Below are positions 1 to 10,485 of a stretch of 64,000 nt of DNA, one piece after another. How positions within the stretch are numbered: the first letter of the stretch is position 1; each line of letters opens with the position of its first letter. The notes beneath the pieces are model-generated. The model did not search any database and was not told the DNA's origin. It worked only from the letters and a program-made list of their open reading frames with translations. The position numbers were made by a program, and so were the translations under genes. The stretch is from the NCBI RefSeq assembly GCF_014654725.1, contig NZ_JACVZV010000015.1, positions 248,001 to 312,000 of the forward strand. Reading direction: 5' to 3'. This stretch comes from Vulcanococcus sp. Clear-D1 (GTDB lineage Bacteria > Cyanobacteriota > Cyanobacteriia > PCC-6307 > Cyanobiaceae).

Positions 1-1
1 G

Positions 2-190
2 CTTAACGAGTTGCCCACCTTGCTGCTCGTGATCGTGGTGATGCTGGTGGTGTTCAAGAACCAGTTCCCCACCGGTGCAGCCACCTGGTTCATCGTGGCG
101 CTGGTGGTGTTCATGGCTGCTTCGATTCAGTTCTATGCGCGTTGGCGGCGCCTTCGGGCTGAACGCGAAGCGGCTGCCGGCGCCGCCTGA
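2..190 (+). CDS. HemJ/CopD-like membrane protein, C-terminal part only
   Basis: The window opens inside a reading frame that ends at TGA 188-190, leaving 62 residues. NELPTLLLVIVV resembles the segment near the end of the HemJ (UPF0093, CopD-like) protoporphyrinogen oxidase family, which oxidises protoporphyrinogen IX in haem and chlorophyll synthesis. A second hydrophobic stretch (WFIVALVVFMAA) and a basic tail (RWRRLRAER) follow. The start lies outside the window. The stop is 4 bases before the next gene, so the two are probably co-transcribed. The family assignment rests on the short tail only. Confidence 0.6.
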   Translation, partial: LNELPTLLLVIVVMLVVFKNQFPTGAATWFIVALVVFMAASIQFYARWRRLRAEREAAAGAA

Positions 191-194
191 TCCC

Positions 195-845
195 ATGGCC
201 AGCCATCCACTGCGTGCCGTTCTGGAGCAGGTGGAGGCCAGCAGCTGCCCGGGCCGGCTCAATTTCCACTGCCACACCATTCACAGCGATGGCAGCCTGC
301 GACCGGAGCAGTTGGGGCAGCAGGCTCTGGCCTTGGGGCTTGAACACCTGGCGGTGACTGATCACCACAGCGCCGTGGCCTTCGCTCCCCTTCAGCACTG
401 GTTTGAGCGTCAGGCCGAGCAGGGATCTGTTGTGCCTACCCTCTGGAGCGGCGTGGAGATCAGTTGTCTGCTGGAGAGCTGCCTGGTGCATGTGCTGGCC
501 CTGGGCTTTGAACCCGGCCATGAAGCTCTCGAGCCCTACCGGCAGGGACAGGCCCCGATTGGCGAAGCGCTGCAGGCCGCCGCGGTAGTGAACCGCATTC
601 ACGCTGCCGGCGGCCTCGCGCTGCTGGCCCACCCCGGTCGCTACCGCCTGAGCTTTCAGCGCCTGATCCCTGCGGCCGCCGCGCTCGGCTTCGATGGCGG
701 TGAGGCCTATTACGACTACGCCATGCAGCCTCGCTGGCAACCCACGCCGGTGGTGTGCGAGGCAATTGCCCGCCTGCTGGAGGATCACGCACTTCTGCGA
801 AGTTGCGGTACCGATACCCATGGCCTCGAGCTCTATGGCCGCTAG
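195..845 (+). CDS. PHP-domain metal-dependent phosphoesterase
   Basis: The 216-residue product begins with FHCHTIHSDGS, the first metal-binding motif of the PHP (polymerase and histidinol phosphatase) superfamily. VTDHH, LLAHPGR and CGTDTHG supply further His/Asp ligands in the usual order, and the length fits a single PHP domain. This branch (YciV/RNase AM-like) hydrolyses phosphate esters such as nucleotide or short RNA substrates with a metal centre; the substrate here cannot be read. ATG 195 is chosen because it lies 4 bases after the upstream stop; the frame stays open further upstream, but that part overlaps the previous gene. Confidence 0.85.
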   Translation: MASHPLRAVLEQVEASSCPGRLNFHCHTIHSDGSLRPEQLGQQALALGLEHLAVTDHHSAVAFAPLQHWFERQAEQGSVVPTLWSGVEISCLLESCLVHVLALGFEPGHEALEPYRQGQAPIGEALQAAAVVNRIHAAGGLALLAHPGRYRLSFQRLIPAAAALGFDGGEAYYDYAMQPRWQPTPVVCEAIARLLEDHALLRSCGTDTHGLELYGR

Positions 846-872
846 GGTTCCCGGAGCATTCATCCCCTGCCG

Positions 873-1388
873 ATGGGCCTGTTTGATCGTCTGCTCGGTG
901 GCAACAAGCCGGTGAGCGTTACCGGCGCAGCGAAGCCCGCCAAGAAGCAAGAGGAAGCCTTCTTCCTGGATGCCGATGCCTCCAGCAGCATGGGCAATGT
1001 CGACTTCATGCGTCGCTCGAACACCATCCGTCACACCTTCCCCGGCACCGCCAGCAGCCCCGGCGATAAAGAGCTGGTGGAGGAAGTGGCCTCGATGGAG
1101 ATGCGCCGTGAGAAGGCCACCCCCGGCCTCGGTGGTGTGGAAGAGAAGCAGGAGGAGATCAACCTCACCGGTGGGATTCCCAAGCCGGTGAAGAAAACCT
1201 TCGCCGAGCAAATGAGCAAGGCCGAGCTCGATCAGCGCATGAAGGGTTCTGCCGTGGGCGTGAACACCCCTGGCCAGGCCAACGCCAAGCTGCAGGCCCC
1301 CACTGAAGCGCAGCCCCAGATCACCACACAGCAGCCCAGCAAGCCAGGCGACATCGGCGCCTTCAAGGGCTGGGTGAAAGACCTCTGA
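873..1388 (+). CDS. conserved hypothetical protein of picocyanobacteria
   Basis: A 171-residue soluble protein that starts MGLFDRLLGG, has many Lys, Glu, Gln and Pro residues and ends in the motif GAFKGWVKDL. There is no signal peptide, membrane segment or known catalytic motif. Composition suggests a largely flexible protein with a short amphipathic N terminus. It lies 27 bases after the PHP gene on the same strand and converges on cobN, whose stop is 13 bases downstream. I recognise the style of a small conserved cyanobacterial protein but not a function. Confidence 0.75.
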   Translation: MGLFDRLLGGNKPVSVTGAAKPAKKQEEAFFLDADASSSMGNVDFMRRSNTIRHTFPGTASSPGDKELVEEVASMEMRREKATPGLGGVEEKQEEINLTGGIPKPVKKTFAEQMSKAELDQRMKGSAVGVNTPGQANAKLQAPTEAQPQITTQQPSKPGDIGAFKGWVKDL

Positions 1389-1401
1389 TGGATGAGGGGG
1401 A

Positions 1402-4400
1402 TCACCCCTCCACAAGCTGTTCGGCTTCAAGCACCAGCTGGCGCAAGCGCTCCAGCTGGTTGTTTTGTGCTCGGCTCCAGAGGCCGCGATTGTGGGCTTC
1501 CAACAATCGCTCCGCCATGTCGCGCAGGGCCCAGGGATTTGCCGTTTTGAGGAAGGCGAGCACCTGCTCATCACCCAGCCATTGTTCTGTGATGGCGCCA
1601 TAGCTCCAGTCGGGCACGCGGCCGGTGCTGGCGTCGTAGGCGAACAGATAGTCGAGGCTGGCGGCCATCTCAAAGCCACCCTTGTAGCCGTGTTGCTGCA
1701 TCCCCTGGATCCAGCGGGGATTGAGGACGCGTGAGCGCAACACCTTGTCGAACTCGCGCTCCAGCCGATGCACACGGGGGCGTTGCTGGCGCGAGTGATC
1801 GCCGAACCAGAGCTGCGGTGCCCGGCCCGACACAGCCTCCACGGCAGCAGCCAGTCCGCCCTGGAACTGGTAGTAGTCGTCGGAATCAAACAGGTCGTGC
1901 TCGCGGTTGTCCTGGTTGTGCAACACCACCTGCACCCCGCGGAGTCGTTCTTCCAACCCCTCTCGATCGGCCTGCACGTCCAGCCGGCCGCCCGAGCCAT
2001 CGCTGCCGCCAAGGCCCTCGTAACGCCAACTGCTCCAGTTCAGGTAGGCGGCTGCCAGATCGGCCCGTTCCTCCCATTCGCCGCTGTCGATCAAGCCCTG
2101 CAGGCCTGCTCCGTAGGCGCCCGGCGCCGATCCGTACACCCGCCAGGCATGGCCATCGCGCCGCGCCGCTGCCGCCAGCGGATTGTTGGCATCGCATTCA
2201 TCCGCCGCCGCCACCATGGCCGTGGCGCGGTTCACCCAGGCCACCAGCTGCGGGAAGGCATCCCGAAATAACCCGGAAATGCGCAGGGTCACATCCACCC
2301 GCGGCCGCCCCAGCTCCCGCAGTGGGATCAGCTCCAGGTCCACAAGGCGCCGGCTGGGGCCATCCCAGATCGGGCGCACCCCCAACAGCGCCAGGGCCTG
2401 GGCGATGTCTTCCCCGCCATTGCGCATGGTGCTGGTGCCCCACACCGAGAGGGCGAGCTGTAGCAGTGGCTCGCCTTGCTCCATCCAGTGCTGCTCCAGC
2501 AGCAGTTCGGCACTGCGCCGGCCGAGATCCCAGGCCGCTTCCGTGGGCAGCGCCCGCAGATCCACGCTGTAAAAATTGCGGCCCGTGGGCAGCAGGTCCG
2601 GACGGCCGCGCGTCGGCGCACCCGACGGACCAGCTGCAATGCGCCCACCCGCTACAGCGGTGAGAAACGCCTGGCGTTCCGCGCTGCCGCACTGCAGCAG
2701 GTTGGGCACCAGGCCCGAGGCGAGCCGCTTCAGCACCGCGCCGGTGTGCTCCCCGGCGGCCGGTATGGCTTGACGGTTGTCGAGCAGAGCCTGGCAGTGT
2801 TGCTCCGCTACCGCCTCGATCCAGGCCACCGCATCTCCCACCAGGCGCGGCTGCGCTGCGCCCAGCTCCAGCAACCGCTGTTGATCAGCGCGACTGAGGG
2901 CTTGCTCCTCTGGTTCGCACCAGGGATCCAGTTCGAGATCCAGGTCGCGCGCCAGGGCCTGGGTCAGACCGAGCCCCTGTTGCTGCGGTGGCCTCGCCAG
3001 GCAATTGAGCAGTTCGGCCAGGGCTGAACCCTCCGGCAGGCTGCCGAAACGGTGCAGACCGGTGCGCACCTGGGCTTCCTTCAGTTCGCACAGATAGCCA
3101 TCGGCCGCATCGAGGGGATCGCCATCAGCGCTGCCGCTGAGCAGATCAGGCAGCTCAAGCTCGGCCAGACGCTCCAACACGCTCCGGCGAAGTTGAGCAC
3201 TGCGTGCACTGCCGAGCTGAACGGCTTCCCAGTATTCGTCGATCAGGGCCTCAAGATCCCGTAGGTCGCCATGCAGTCCGGCCCGGCCGAGCGGTGGCGT
3301 GAGGTGATCGAGGATCACAGCCTGGGCGCGCCGTTTGGCCTGCGAGCCCTCCCCCGGGTCATTCACGATGAAGGGATAAATGTGAGGCATGGGCCCAAGA
3401 GCCCACTCCGGGTAACAGTTGTTGGAGAGCCCCAGGCCCTTGCCCGGTAGCCATTCGAGGTTGCCGTGCTTGCCCACATGGCAGATCAACTGCACGCCAG
3501 CCTCCTGGCGCAGCCAGAGGTACTGAGCCAGGTAGTGGTGCGGTGGCGGCAGATCCGGGCAGTGGTAGCTGAGGCTCGGGTCGCGGTCGTAGCCGCGTTC
3601 CGGCTGGATCAGCAGCGTCACCGTCCCGAATCGCAGGGCCTGGATCGGAAACCCCTGCGCTTCCAGGAGTGGATCCTGCTGCGGGCTGCCCCAGCGCTGC
3701 TCCAGCTTTTGACGCCCGGCGGGCGGCAATTGGGCGTACCAGGCTTCGTAGCTGGCCAGAGGCAAATGGGCGAGGGCCGGACGGTGCAGGCTCTCGGGGT
3801 CGTTGCTGCGGCCGGCCAGCAGCCGTTGAATCAAGGCATCGCCATCGGCGGGCAGCTCCTGCGAGCCGAGCTCATAGCCGGCCTCTGCAAGCCAATGCAG
3901 CATGGCGGCAGCGCTGGCCGGCGTGTCGAGCCCCACGCCATTAGCCAAGCGCGCGTTGCGGGTGGGGTAATTGGCCAACACCAGAGCCAGGCGGCGTTCG
4001 GCTACAGGGGTAGTGCGCAGCTCGCACCAACGGCGTAGCAACTCAGCCACCCAGGCCAGCCGCTCGGGTTGGGGCTGGTAGTGCTGCAGCGCTGTGGACA
4101 GGCGCGGATCAGCCACGTCCACCTCTTTGAAGGCGCCCACCCGAGTGGTGATGCGGCCGTCGAGTTCCGGCAGGGCGATTTGGAGTGTGAGATCCAAGGG
4201 TGCCAATCCCACGGAGCTCTCGCGCCAGCTGGCTTCGCTCTGGGTGCTGCAGAGCAGCTGCAGCACGGGCACGGCTAATTGATCCCAAAGGGGTGCGCCC
4301 AGGCCCGCCTCACTCATCTGCACGGAAGCAAAGGAGGTGGTGCAGAGCACCGCCTGCACCTGCTCACGCTCCAACAGATCGGCGACGCCCTGCTGCACCG

Positions 4401-5109
4401 CTGGATCCCGCAAGCTGCTCAGCCAGAGCGCGCGTGGCGCCAGGCCTGCGGCGCGCAGGGCCTGCAGCAAGCTCTCCGCCAGAGCGAGATCGCCTGCCTG
4501 GAGCAGGGCTCGGTAGAGCACCACCCCAACACGGGGGCCTGGCTCAGCGCGCCAGTCATGAGGTTGAGGGTCGGCCAGGGCCTGGAGTTCTGGCGGTGGC
4601 GGCTCGGTGCCATCCAGTAGCGCCGTCAGGCTGGTGAGCACGGCGTTCCAGTTGGCGGGCCCGCCTTCGCGCAGGCAGCGGCTGCAGGCCAGGGTCAGTG
4701 GCGCTGCAACCGTGCCCAGTTCCAGCAGGTTGTCGTCCTCGTCGGCGGTGCCGGCCATCACTAGGAGGTGGCGGTTGCTCTTGGCCTCCACCCACTCCCG
4801 CAGCTGCTCCAGGCCATAGCTCCAGTGGCCGCGTCCTCCGAGCAGGCGCACCACCACGAGCTCGGTGAGCTCAAGGCTGGTGCGGATGTAGTGATCGAGA
4901 ACCGCAGGGTGTTGAAGGGCAGCCAAGTTCAGGCCCCGGATGCTGCGCTCGGGCCCCAAAACCTGCGGGTTGCGATCGAGTTCAGCCGCGAGGGCGGTGA
5001 GATCGGTGTCGGCGCTGGTGAGCAGCACCACCGTGGCGGCTGGTTGTTGGATGAACAGCACCCCGTCGGCGGGGCTGCTGCTGCCCGGAACGGCGGCGAG
5101 GCGATGCAT
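1402..5109 (-). CDS. cobN: cobaltochelatase subunit CobN
   Basis: The 1235-residue product has the length and motifs of the CobN/ChlH chelatase family: YHCPDLPPPHHYLAQYLW, CHVGKHGNLEWLPGKG and WGTSTMRNGGEDIAQAL. CobN is the large subunit that inserts cobalt into the corrin ring, using ATPase subunits usually shared with magnesium chelatase in cyanobacteria. CobN rather than ChlH is preferred on length and on the cobalamin genes elsewhere in the window (cobU, hupE-cobW, metH). It starts at ATG 5109, close to and divergent from the aminotransferase gene. I see no cobalamin riboswitch in the short gap in front of it. Confidence 0.93.
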   Translation of the reverse strand: MHRLAAVPGSSSPADGVLFIQQPAATVVLLTSADTDLTALAAELDRNPQVLGPERSIRGLNLAALQHPAVLDHYIRTSLELTELVVVRLLGGRGHWSYGLEQLREWVEAKSNRHLLVMAGTADEDDNLLELGTVAAPLTLACSRCLREGGPANWNAVLTSLTALLDGTEPPPPELQALADPQPHDWRAEPGPRVGVVLYRALLQAGDLALAESLLQALRAAGLAPRALWLSSLRDPAVQQGVADLLEREQVQAVLCTTSFASVQMSEAGLGAPLWDQLAVPVLQLLCSTQSEASWRESSVGLAPLDLTLQIALPELDGRITTRVGAFKEVDVADPRLSTALQHYQPQPERLAWVAELLRRWCELRTTPVAERRLALVLANYPTRNARLANGVGLDTPASAAAMLHWLAEAGYELGSQELPADGDALIQRLLAGRSNDPESLHRPALAHLPLASYEAWYAQLPPAGRQKLEQRWGSPQQDPLLEAQGFPIQALRFGTVTLLIQPERGYDRDPSLSYHCPDLPPPHHYLAQYLWLRQEAGVQLICHVGKHGNLEWLPGKGLGLSNNCYPEWALGPMPHIYPFIVNDPGEGSQAKRRAQAVILDHLTPPLGRAGLHGDLRDLEALIDEYWEAVQLGSARSAQLRRSVLERLAELELPDLLSGSADGDPLDAADGYLCELKEAQVRTGLHRFGSLPEGSALAELLNCLARPPQQQGLGLTQALARDLDLELDPWCEPEEQALSRADQQRLLELGAAQPRLVGDAVAWIEAVAEQHCQALLDNRQAIPAAGEHTGAVLKRLASGLVPNLLQCGSAERQAFLTAVAGGRIAAGPSGAPTRGRPDLLPTGRNFYSVDLRALPTEAAWDLGRRSAELLLEQHWMEQGEPLLQLALSVWGTSTMRNGGEDIAQALALLGVRPIWDGPSRRLVDLELIPLRELGRPRVDVTLRISGLFRDAFPQLVAWVNRATAMVAAADECDANNPLAAAARRDGHAWRVYGSAPGAYGAGLQGLIDSGEWEERADLAAAYLNWSSWRYEGLGGSDGSGGRLDVQADREGLEERLRGVQVVLHNQDNREHDLFDSDDYYQFQGGLAAAVEAVSGRAPQLWFGDHSRQQRPRVHRLEREFDKVLRSRVLNPRWIQGMQQHGYKGGFEMAASLDYLFAYDASTGRVPDWSYGAITEQWLGDEQVLAFLKTANPWALRDMAERLLEAHNRGLWSRAQNNQLERLRQLVLEAEQLVEG

Positions 5110-5201
5110 GGCCCCATCTTGTCGGGCCCGTGTCGCCCGCAGTCAGGACCCTGCCGATGAGAAGATCACCGTCAGCAGTGGCCGCCCCGCCCCACCGACC
5201 C

Positions 5202-6119
5202 ATGCATCAGTTTTTGCCCTACGCCTGGTTCGGTGGCCAATGTGTTCCTTTCGCCGAAGCAACGCTCTCGGTGGCCACCCACGCCCTGCATTACGGCACC
5301 GGTGCCTTCGGCGGCATGCGGGCCCTGCCCAACCCTTCTGATCCGAACGAGATCCTGCTGTTCCGAGCTGATCGCCACGCCCGCCGCCTCAGCCAGAGCG
5401 CTCGCTTACTGCTCACCGAACTCAGCGAAGACACGATCCACAGCGCGATCCATCAGTTCCTGCAGGCCAACAAGCCCACCTGCCCGGTGTATCTGCGCCC
5501 GTTCGTTTACACGAGCGATCTGGGGATTGCCCCGCGCCTGCACAACATCGAGACCGACTTTTTGATCTATGGCCTCGAGCTCGGCGATTACCTCTCTCCT
5601 GAGGGTGTGAGCTGCCGCATCAGCTCCTGGACCCGCCAGGAAGATCGCTCCCTGCCCCTGCGCGGCAAGATCAGCGGCGCCTACATCACCAGCTCCCTGG
5701 CCAAAACTGAGGCGGTGAAGAGCGGCTTCGATGAGGCGCTGCTGCTCAACAGCCGCGGCAAGGTGAGCGAAGCCAGCGGCATGAACCTGTTCATCGTGCG
5801 CGATGGCGTGCTGATCACCCCCGGCGTCGATCAAGACATCCTCGAGGGCATCACCCGCGCGAGCGTGCTCGAACTGGCTAAGACCATGGGCATCCCCACC
5901 CTGGAGCGCCCGGTGGACAAGAGCGAGCTGTTCATCGCCGATGAGGTGTTCCTCAGCGGCACCGCCGCCAAAGTCACCCCGGTGCGCCGCGTGGAGACCA
6001 CCGATCTCAGCAGTGAGCGCCCTGTGATGGATGCCATCCGTGAGCGCCTTACCGCCATCACCGAAGGCCGCGATCCCGCCTTCGATCACTGGGTCACCCG
6101 CGTGCGTCTGAACGGTTGA
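5202..6119 (+). CDS. ilvE: branched-chain amino acid aminotransferase
   Basis: A 305-residue fold type IV PLP aminotransferase, catalysing the last step of valine, leucine and isoleucine synthesis with glutamate as amino donor. Visible marks are [15 protein letters not shown] near the N terminus, the PLP lysine in RGKISGAYI, and [10 protein letters not shown] and [12 protein letters not shown] in the second half. Start ATG 5202 ([12 protein letters not shown]) gives the family length; the frame is open from GTG 5130, but those extra 24 residues are Arg/Pro-rich and do not look conserved. Its TGA overlaps the ATG of metH, so the two are likely translated together. Confidence 0.93.
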   Translation: MHQFLPYAWFGGQCVPFAEATLSVATHALHYGTGAFGGMRALPNPSDPNEILLFRADRHARRLSQSARLLLTELSEDTIHSAIHQFLQANKPTCPVYLRPFVYTSDLGIAPRLHNIETDFLIYGLELGDYLSPEGVSCRISSWTRQEDRSLPLRGKISGAYITSSLAKTEAVKSGFDEALLLNSRGKVSEASGMNLFIVRDGVLITPGVDQDILEGITRASVLELAKTMGIPTLERPVDKSELFIADEVFLSGTAAKVTPVRRVETTDLSSERPVMDAIRERLTAITEGRDPAFDHWVTRVRLNG

Positions 6120-9100
6120 TGCTGGCCACCCAACGGATCGGTTTCCTCGAACGCCTCCACAGCCCCGACCACCCGGTGCTGGTGTTCGACGGTGCCACGG
6201 GCACCTCGCTGCAGCAGATGAATCTCACCGCCGAGGATTTCGGCGGCGCGGCCCTGGAGGGCTGCAACGAGAACCTGGTGTTCACCCGCCCGGATGCGGT
6301 GCAGGACGTGCACCGTCAGTTCCTGGAGGTGGGCTGCGATGTGATCGAAACCGACACGTTTGGAGCCGCCTCCACCGTGTTGGCGGAATACGACCTGCAG
6401 GACCAGGCCTTCGCCATCAACAAGCGCGCCGCTGAGTTGGCCCGGGAGATGGCGGATGCCTACAGCACCCCCGACAAACCCCGCTTTGTGGCCGGCTCGA
6501 TGGGGCCCACCACCAAGCTGCCCACCCTTGGGCACATCGGCTTCGATGAGCTGCGCGATGCCTTCGCCGAACAGGCCGAGGGCCTGATCGCCGGCGATGT
6601 GGATCTGTTCATCGTCGAAACCTGTCAAGACGTGCTGCAGATCAAGGCAGCCCTGCAGGGGATCGAGCAGGCCTTCGCCAAAACCGGCCAGCGGCGGCCG
6701 CTGATGGTGAGCGTGACGATGGAAACCACCGGCACGATGCTGGTGGGCTCGGATATCGCCGCGGTGGTGGCCATCCTGGAGCCGTTCCCGATTGATGTGC
6801 TCGGCCTGAACTGCGCCACGGGCCCGGAGCAGATGAAGGAGCACGTGCGCTACCTCAGCGAGCACAGCCCCTTCGTCGTCAGCTGCATCCCGAACGCCGG
6901 TCTGCCGGAGAACATCGGCGGTGTGGCTCACTACCGGTTGACGCCGGTGGAGATGAAGATGCAGCTGATGCACTTCGTCGAGGACCTCGGCGTGCAGGTG
7001 ATCGGCGGCTGCTGCGGCACCACTCCCGCCCACATCGGTGCGTTGGCGGAACTGGCGGCAGAGCTCAAGCCCGCCGCGCGCCAGGTGCGCACCCCGGAAC
7101 TGCGTGCAAGCAAGCAGGATCCCCGCCCAGCCCTGGCCTATGAGCCGAGCGCCAGCTCGATCTATGGCACCACCCCTTATCTGCAGGACAACTCCTTCCT
7201 GATCATTGGCGAGCGGCTCAACGCCAGCGGCTCCAAGAAGGTGCGCGAGCTGCTGGCTGAAGAAGACTGGGATGGCCTGGTGGCCGTAGCCCGCGGCCAA
7301 GTGAAGGAGAACGCCCACGTGCTCGACGTGAACGTCGACTATGTGGGTCGCGATGGCGAGCGCGACATGCGCGAGTTGGTGAGCCGTTTGGTCACCAACG
7401 TGAACCTGCCGCTAATGCTCGATTCCACCGAGTGGCAAAAGATGGAATCCGGCCTGAAAGTGGCCGGGGGCAAGTGCATCCTCAACTCCACCAACTACGA
7501 AGACGGCGATGAGCGCTTCTTCAAGGTGCTGGAGCTGGCCCGTGATTACGGCGCCGCTGTGGTGGTGGGCACGATCGACGAAGAGGGAATGGCCCGCACG
7601 GCGGAGCGCAAATTCGCCATTGCTCAGCGCGCTTACCGCGATGCCCTGGAATTCGGCATCCCGGCCCACGAGATCTTCTACGACCCCCTAGCGCTGCCGA
7701 TCTCCACCGGCATCGAGGAAGACCGGGAGAACGGCCTGGCCACAGTGGAGGCGATCCGGATGATCCGCCAGAACCTGCCCGGCGTGCATGTGGTGCTTGG
7801 CGTGAGCAACGTGAGCTTCGGCCTATCGCCGGCGGCGCGGATCGTGCTCAATTCCGTGTTCCTGCACGACTGCTGCGAAGCCGGCATGGATGCTGCGATC
7901 GTGAGCCCGGCCAAGATCCTGCCGCTGGTGAAGATCAGCGATGAGCACCAGCAGGTGTGCCGTGACCTGATCAACGACAACCGCCGTTTCGACAACGGCG
8001 TGTGCATCTACGACCCGCTCACCGAGCTCACCAAGCTGTTTGAGGGGGTGAGCGCCAAGGAGGCCCGCGCCTCAGGGCCTCAGCTCAGCGATCTACCGAT
8101 CGAGGAGCGGCTGAAGCAACACATCATCGATGGCGAGCGGATCGGCCTGGAAGACGCCCTCAAGATCGCGCTCAACACCTACAAGCCGCTGGAGATCATC
8201 AACACCTTCCTGCTCGATGGCATGAAGGTGGTGGGGGAGCTATTTGGCTCCGGCCAGATGCAGCTGCCCTTCGTGCTGCAGAGCGCCGAAACGATGAAGT
8301 CGGCCGTGGCTTTCCTCGAACCGCTGATGGACAAGGTGGAAGGCGAAAGCTCCGCCAAAGCCAAGTTCCTGATCGCCACGGTGAAGGGCGATGTGCACGA
8401 CATCGGCAAGAACCTGGTCGACATCATCCTCACCAACAACGGCTACGAGGTGATCAACCTCGGCATCAAGCAGCCGGTGGAAGCGATCATCGAGGCCCAG
8501 CGGACCCACAACGCCGACTGCATCGCCATGAGCGGACTGCTGGTGAAGTCGACCGCCTTCATGAAGGACAACCTCGCCGCCTTCAACGAAGCCGGCATCG
8601 ACGTTCCCGTGATCCTCGGCGGCGCCGCGCTCACCCCGCGTTTCGTGAACAAGGACTGCCGCGAGGTGTACCGCGGTCAGGTGATCTACGGCCGCGATGC
8701 CTTCGCCGACCTGCGCTTCATGGACGCCTACGTGGCCGCGAAGCAGGCCGATCAGTGGGAGAACCAGCGCGGCTTCCTCGCCGGTGCTCCCGAGGGACTC
8801 GGACTCGAGACGGCACCGGACGCCGAAGCTGGGGGTGAACCGGCCGGTGAGACCGCCGGAACGGCTCCCGAGGCCGCCGCAACGGCTGACTCCGCTGCGT
8901 CACCGGCGACTGCAGCGCCCAACGAGCACCGCTCCGAGGCTGTGCCCGCCGAGCCGGCGCTCACGCCGCCCTTCTGGGGCAGCCAGGTGCTCACCGAAGC
9001 CGAGATCCCACTCGAGCAGGTGTTTGCTTATCTCGATCGCAACGCCCTGTTCGCCGGCCAGTGGCAGTTGCGCAAAGCCCAGGGCCAATCCCGCGAGGAC

Positions 9101-9763
9101 TACGAGGCGATGCTCGCCGAGAAGGCTGAGCCGGTGCTGCAGCAGTGGATGGCATGCTGCCTCGAGGAGCAGCTGCTCACCCCGCGGGTGGCCTACGGCT
9201 ACTTCCCCTGCGGTCGCGAAGGCAACAGCGTGGTGGTGTTTGATCCGGAGCAGCCCGAGCGGGAGCTCGGTCGCTTCGCTTTACCGCGTCAGCGCTCCGG
9301 CAACCGCTACTGCATCGCCGACTTCTACCAAGACCTCGCCGGCGGCCAGCCCAGCGATGTGTTGCCGATGCAGGCGGTGACCATGGGCGAGAAGGCCACG
9401 GCCTTCGCCCAGGAGCTGTTCAAGGGCGACCAGTACAGCGACTACCTCTATTTCCACGGCCTGGGTGTGCAGATGGCCGAGGCCCTGGCCGAATGGGTGC
9501 ATGCCCGCATCCGTGCTGAGCTCGGCTTCGCCGATCCCGCCGAGATGCCACTGCGCGATGTGCTCGCCCAGCGCTATCGCGGCAGCCGCTATTCCTTCGG
9601 CTACCCCGCCTGCCCGAACGTGGCGGACTCCCGTCAACAGTTGGCCTGGCTGCACACCGACCGGATCGGTCTGTCGATGGATGAAAGCGATCAGCTCGAG
9701 CCCGAGCAGAGCACCACAGCTCTGGTGGCGTTGCATAGCCAGGCGCGTTACTTCTCGGCCTGA
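6119..9763 (+). CDS. metH: cobalamin-dependent methionine synthase
   Basis: A 1214-residue, four-module MetH that methylates homocysteine using methyl-tetrahydrofolate. In order: homocysteine domain (about 1-325) with zinc cysteines in NCATGP and [10 protein letters not shown]; pterin-binding domain (about 350-610) with [11 protein letters not shown]; cobalamin cap and B12 domain (about 640-890) with GDVHDIGKN supplying the axial histidine near residue 760; and the AdoMet reactivation domain (about 950-1214). An Ala/Pro/Glu-rich linker joins the last two. ATG 6119 overlaps the ilvE stop. It is the direct consumer of the cobalamin made by the pathway to which cobN and cobU belong. Confidence 0.97.
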   Translation: MLATQRIGFLERLHSPDHPVLVFDGATGTSLQQMNLTAEDFGGAALEGCNENLVFTRPDAVQDVHRQFLEVGCDVIETDTFGAASTVLAEYDLQDQAFAINKRAAELAREMADAYSTPDKPRFVAGSMGPTTKLPTLGHIGFDELRDAFAEQAEGLIAGDVDLFIVETCQDVLQIKAALQGIEQAFAKTGQRRPLMVSVTMETTGTMLVGSDIAAVVAILEPFPIDVLGLNCATGPEQMKEHVRYLSEHSPFVVSCIPNAGLPENIGGVAHYRLTPVEMKMQLMHFVEDLGVQVIGGCCGTTPAHIGALAELAAELKPAARQVRTPELRASKQDPRPALAYEPSASSIYGTTPYLQDNSFLIIGERLNASGSKKVRELLAEEDWDGLVAVARGQVKENAHVLDVNVDYVGRDGERDMRELVSRLVTNVNLPLMLDSTEWQKMESGLKVAGGKCILNSTNYEDGDERFFKVLELARDYGAAVVVGTIDEEGMARTAERKFAIAQRAYRDALEFGIPAHEIFYDPLALPISTGIEEDRENGLATVEAIRMIRQNLPGVHVVLGVSNVSFGLSPAARIVLNSVFLHDCCEAGMDAAIVSPAKILPLVKISDEHQQVCRDLINDNRRFDNGVCIYDPLTELTKLFEGVSAKEARASGPQLSDLPIEERLKQHIIDGERIGLEDALKIALNTYKPLEIINTFLLDGMKVVGELFGSGQMQLPFVLQSAETMKSAVAFLEPLMDKVEGESSAKAKFLIATVKGDVHDIGKNLVDIILTNNGYEVINLGIKQPVEAIIEAQRTHNADCIAMSGLLVKSTAFMKDNLAAFNEAGIDVPVILGGAALTPRFVNKDCREVYRGQVIYGRDAFADLRFMDAYVAAKQADQWENQRGFLAGAPEGLGLETAPDAEAGGEPAGETAGTAPEAAATADSAASPATAAPNEHRSEAVPAEPALTPPFWGSQVLTEAEIPLEQVFAYLDRNALFAGQWQLRKAQGQSREDYEAMLAEKAEPVLQQWMACCLEEQLLTPRVAYGYFPCGREGNSVVVFDPEQPERELGRFALPRQRSGNRYCIADFYQDLAGGQPSDVLPMQAVTMGEKATAFAQELFKGDQYSDYLYFHGLGVQMAEALAEWVHARIRAELGFADPAEMPLRDVLAQRYRGSRYSFGYPACPNVADSRQQLAWLHTDRIGLSMDESDQLEPEQSTTALVALHSQARYFSA

Positions 9764-9820
9764 GAACCGTTCTGCAGGGGGCCGGCCCTAGGGTTGGCTG
9801 GCCCTGAACTCCTCCCCTGC

Positions 9821-10096
9821 ATGGCCATTGCCGGACCCGGCGGCGTTGATGACGCCATCGCTGCAGGCCTCGACCTCGATGGCACCCCGATCCCTGCGGA
9901 GATGATCAGCCTCTACAAGGAGGTGATGGATCTGGAGAGCCAGCGCGCCCGCAGCGGCGTGAAGAAATCGATGCGCAACCGCATCGTGAAGACCGGCTCG
10001 AAGCATTTCGACCAGCAAACCCTCGATGCGCGCCTCAAGGCCGCCGGCTGGGAGGGTCTGAAGGACAAGGAGATCGCCTTCTTCTACGGCGCCTGA
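9821..10096 (+). CDS. DUF4090 family protein
   Basis: A 91-residue protein (MAIAGPGGVDDAIAAGLDLD) that looks like the cyanobacterial DUF4090 family. It has a helical, charged middle (DLESQRARSGVKKSMRNRI) and ends EIAFFYGA. No membrane segment or enzyme motif is seen and the function is unknown. ATG 9821 gives the family-like N terminus; the frame is open from GTG 9794, but that extension lies in the spacer after metH. It sits 57 bases behind metH on the same strand. Confidence 0.8.
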   Translation: MAIAGPGGVDDAIAAGLDLDGTPIPAEMISLYKEVMDLESQRARSGVKKSMRNRIVKTGSKHFDQQTLDARLKAAGWEGLKDKEIAFFYGA

Positions 10097-10139
10097 TCCA
10101 CGTCAGCGGCAGGGGCTCGAGCCTCCGCCGCACACCGCC

Positions 10140-10367
10140 TCAGCTGCAGAGGTCTTCGAGGGTTTCGATCACTTCCTGTTGAAACTCCTCGAGATCGGTG
10201 GAGTCGGAGAGATCGATGCCTTCACCCGCAGCGTTCTGAGCCAGCTCCTGGAAGTGGAAGGCACCTTCACCGTTGGCCAGGAACTCGATCGCCGAGCTCT
10301 CGCCGCTTTCCTTGAAGGCATCGCACAGGGCCAGGAAGGCGCCGTCTTCGGTGAAGTCCCAGCTCAT
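10140..10367 (-). CDS. small acidic conserved hypothetical protein
   Basis: A 75-residue acidic protein beginning MSWDFTEDGAFLALCDAF and ending EETLEDLCS-like acidic helix (EEFQQEVIETLEDLCS). It has no signal peptide and no recognised motif. It converges with the DUF4090 gene 43 bases away. Codon use matches neighbours and the protein has a well-balanced helical composition, which supports a real gene. Function unknown. Confidence 0.7.
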   Translation of the reverse strand: MSWDFTEDGAFLALCDAFKESGESSAIEFLANGEGAFHFQELAQNAAGEGIDLSDSTDLEEFQQEVIETLEDLCS

Positions 10368-10485
10368 GTAGGGGGGTCTGCTGAATGACCTTTAACGCCT
10401 GCCCCCCAGGGTCCGTCAACTGTCTGATCGCGATTTGTGCCACTCCGTCGTCAGACTGCCGCTCACCAGAGCGTTGTTCGCCCCT

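Noticed and set aside
111-2012. A 633-residue minus-strand frame across the PHP and hypothetical genes and the end of cobN
   Set aside because: Low-complexity Gly/Ala/His text, antisense to two better-supported genes and out of frame with cobN.
2476-4637. Several plus-strand frames of 100-190 residues opposite cobN
   Set aside because: All are antisense shadows of cobN codon bias; no conserved motifs.
5406-7318. Long minus-strand frames opposite ilvE and metH
   Set aside because: Antisense to strongly identified enzymes; composition typical of antisense frames.
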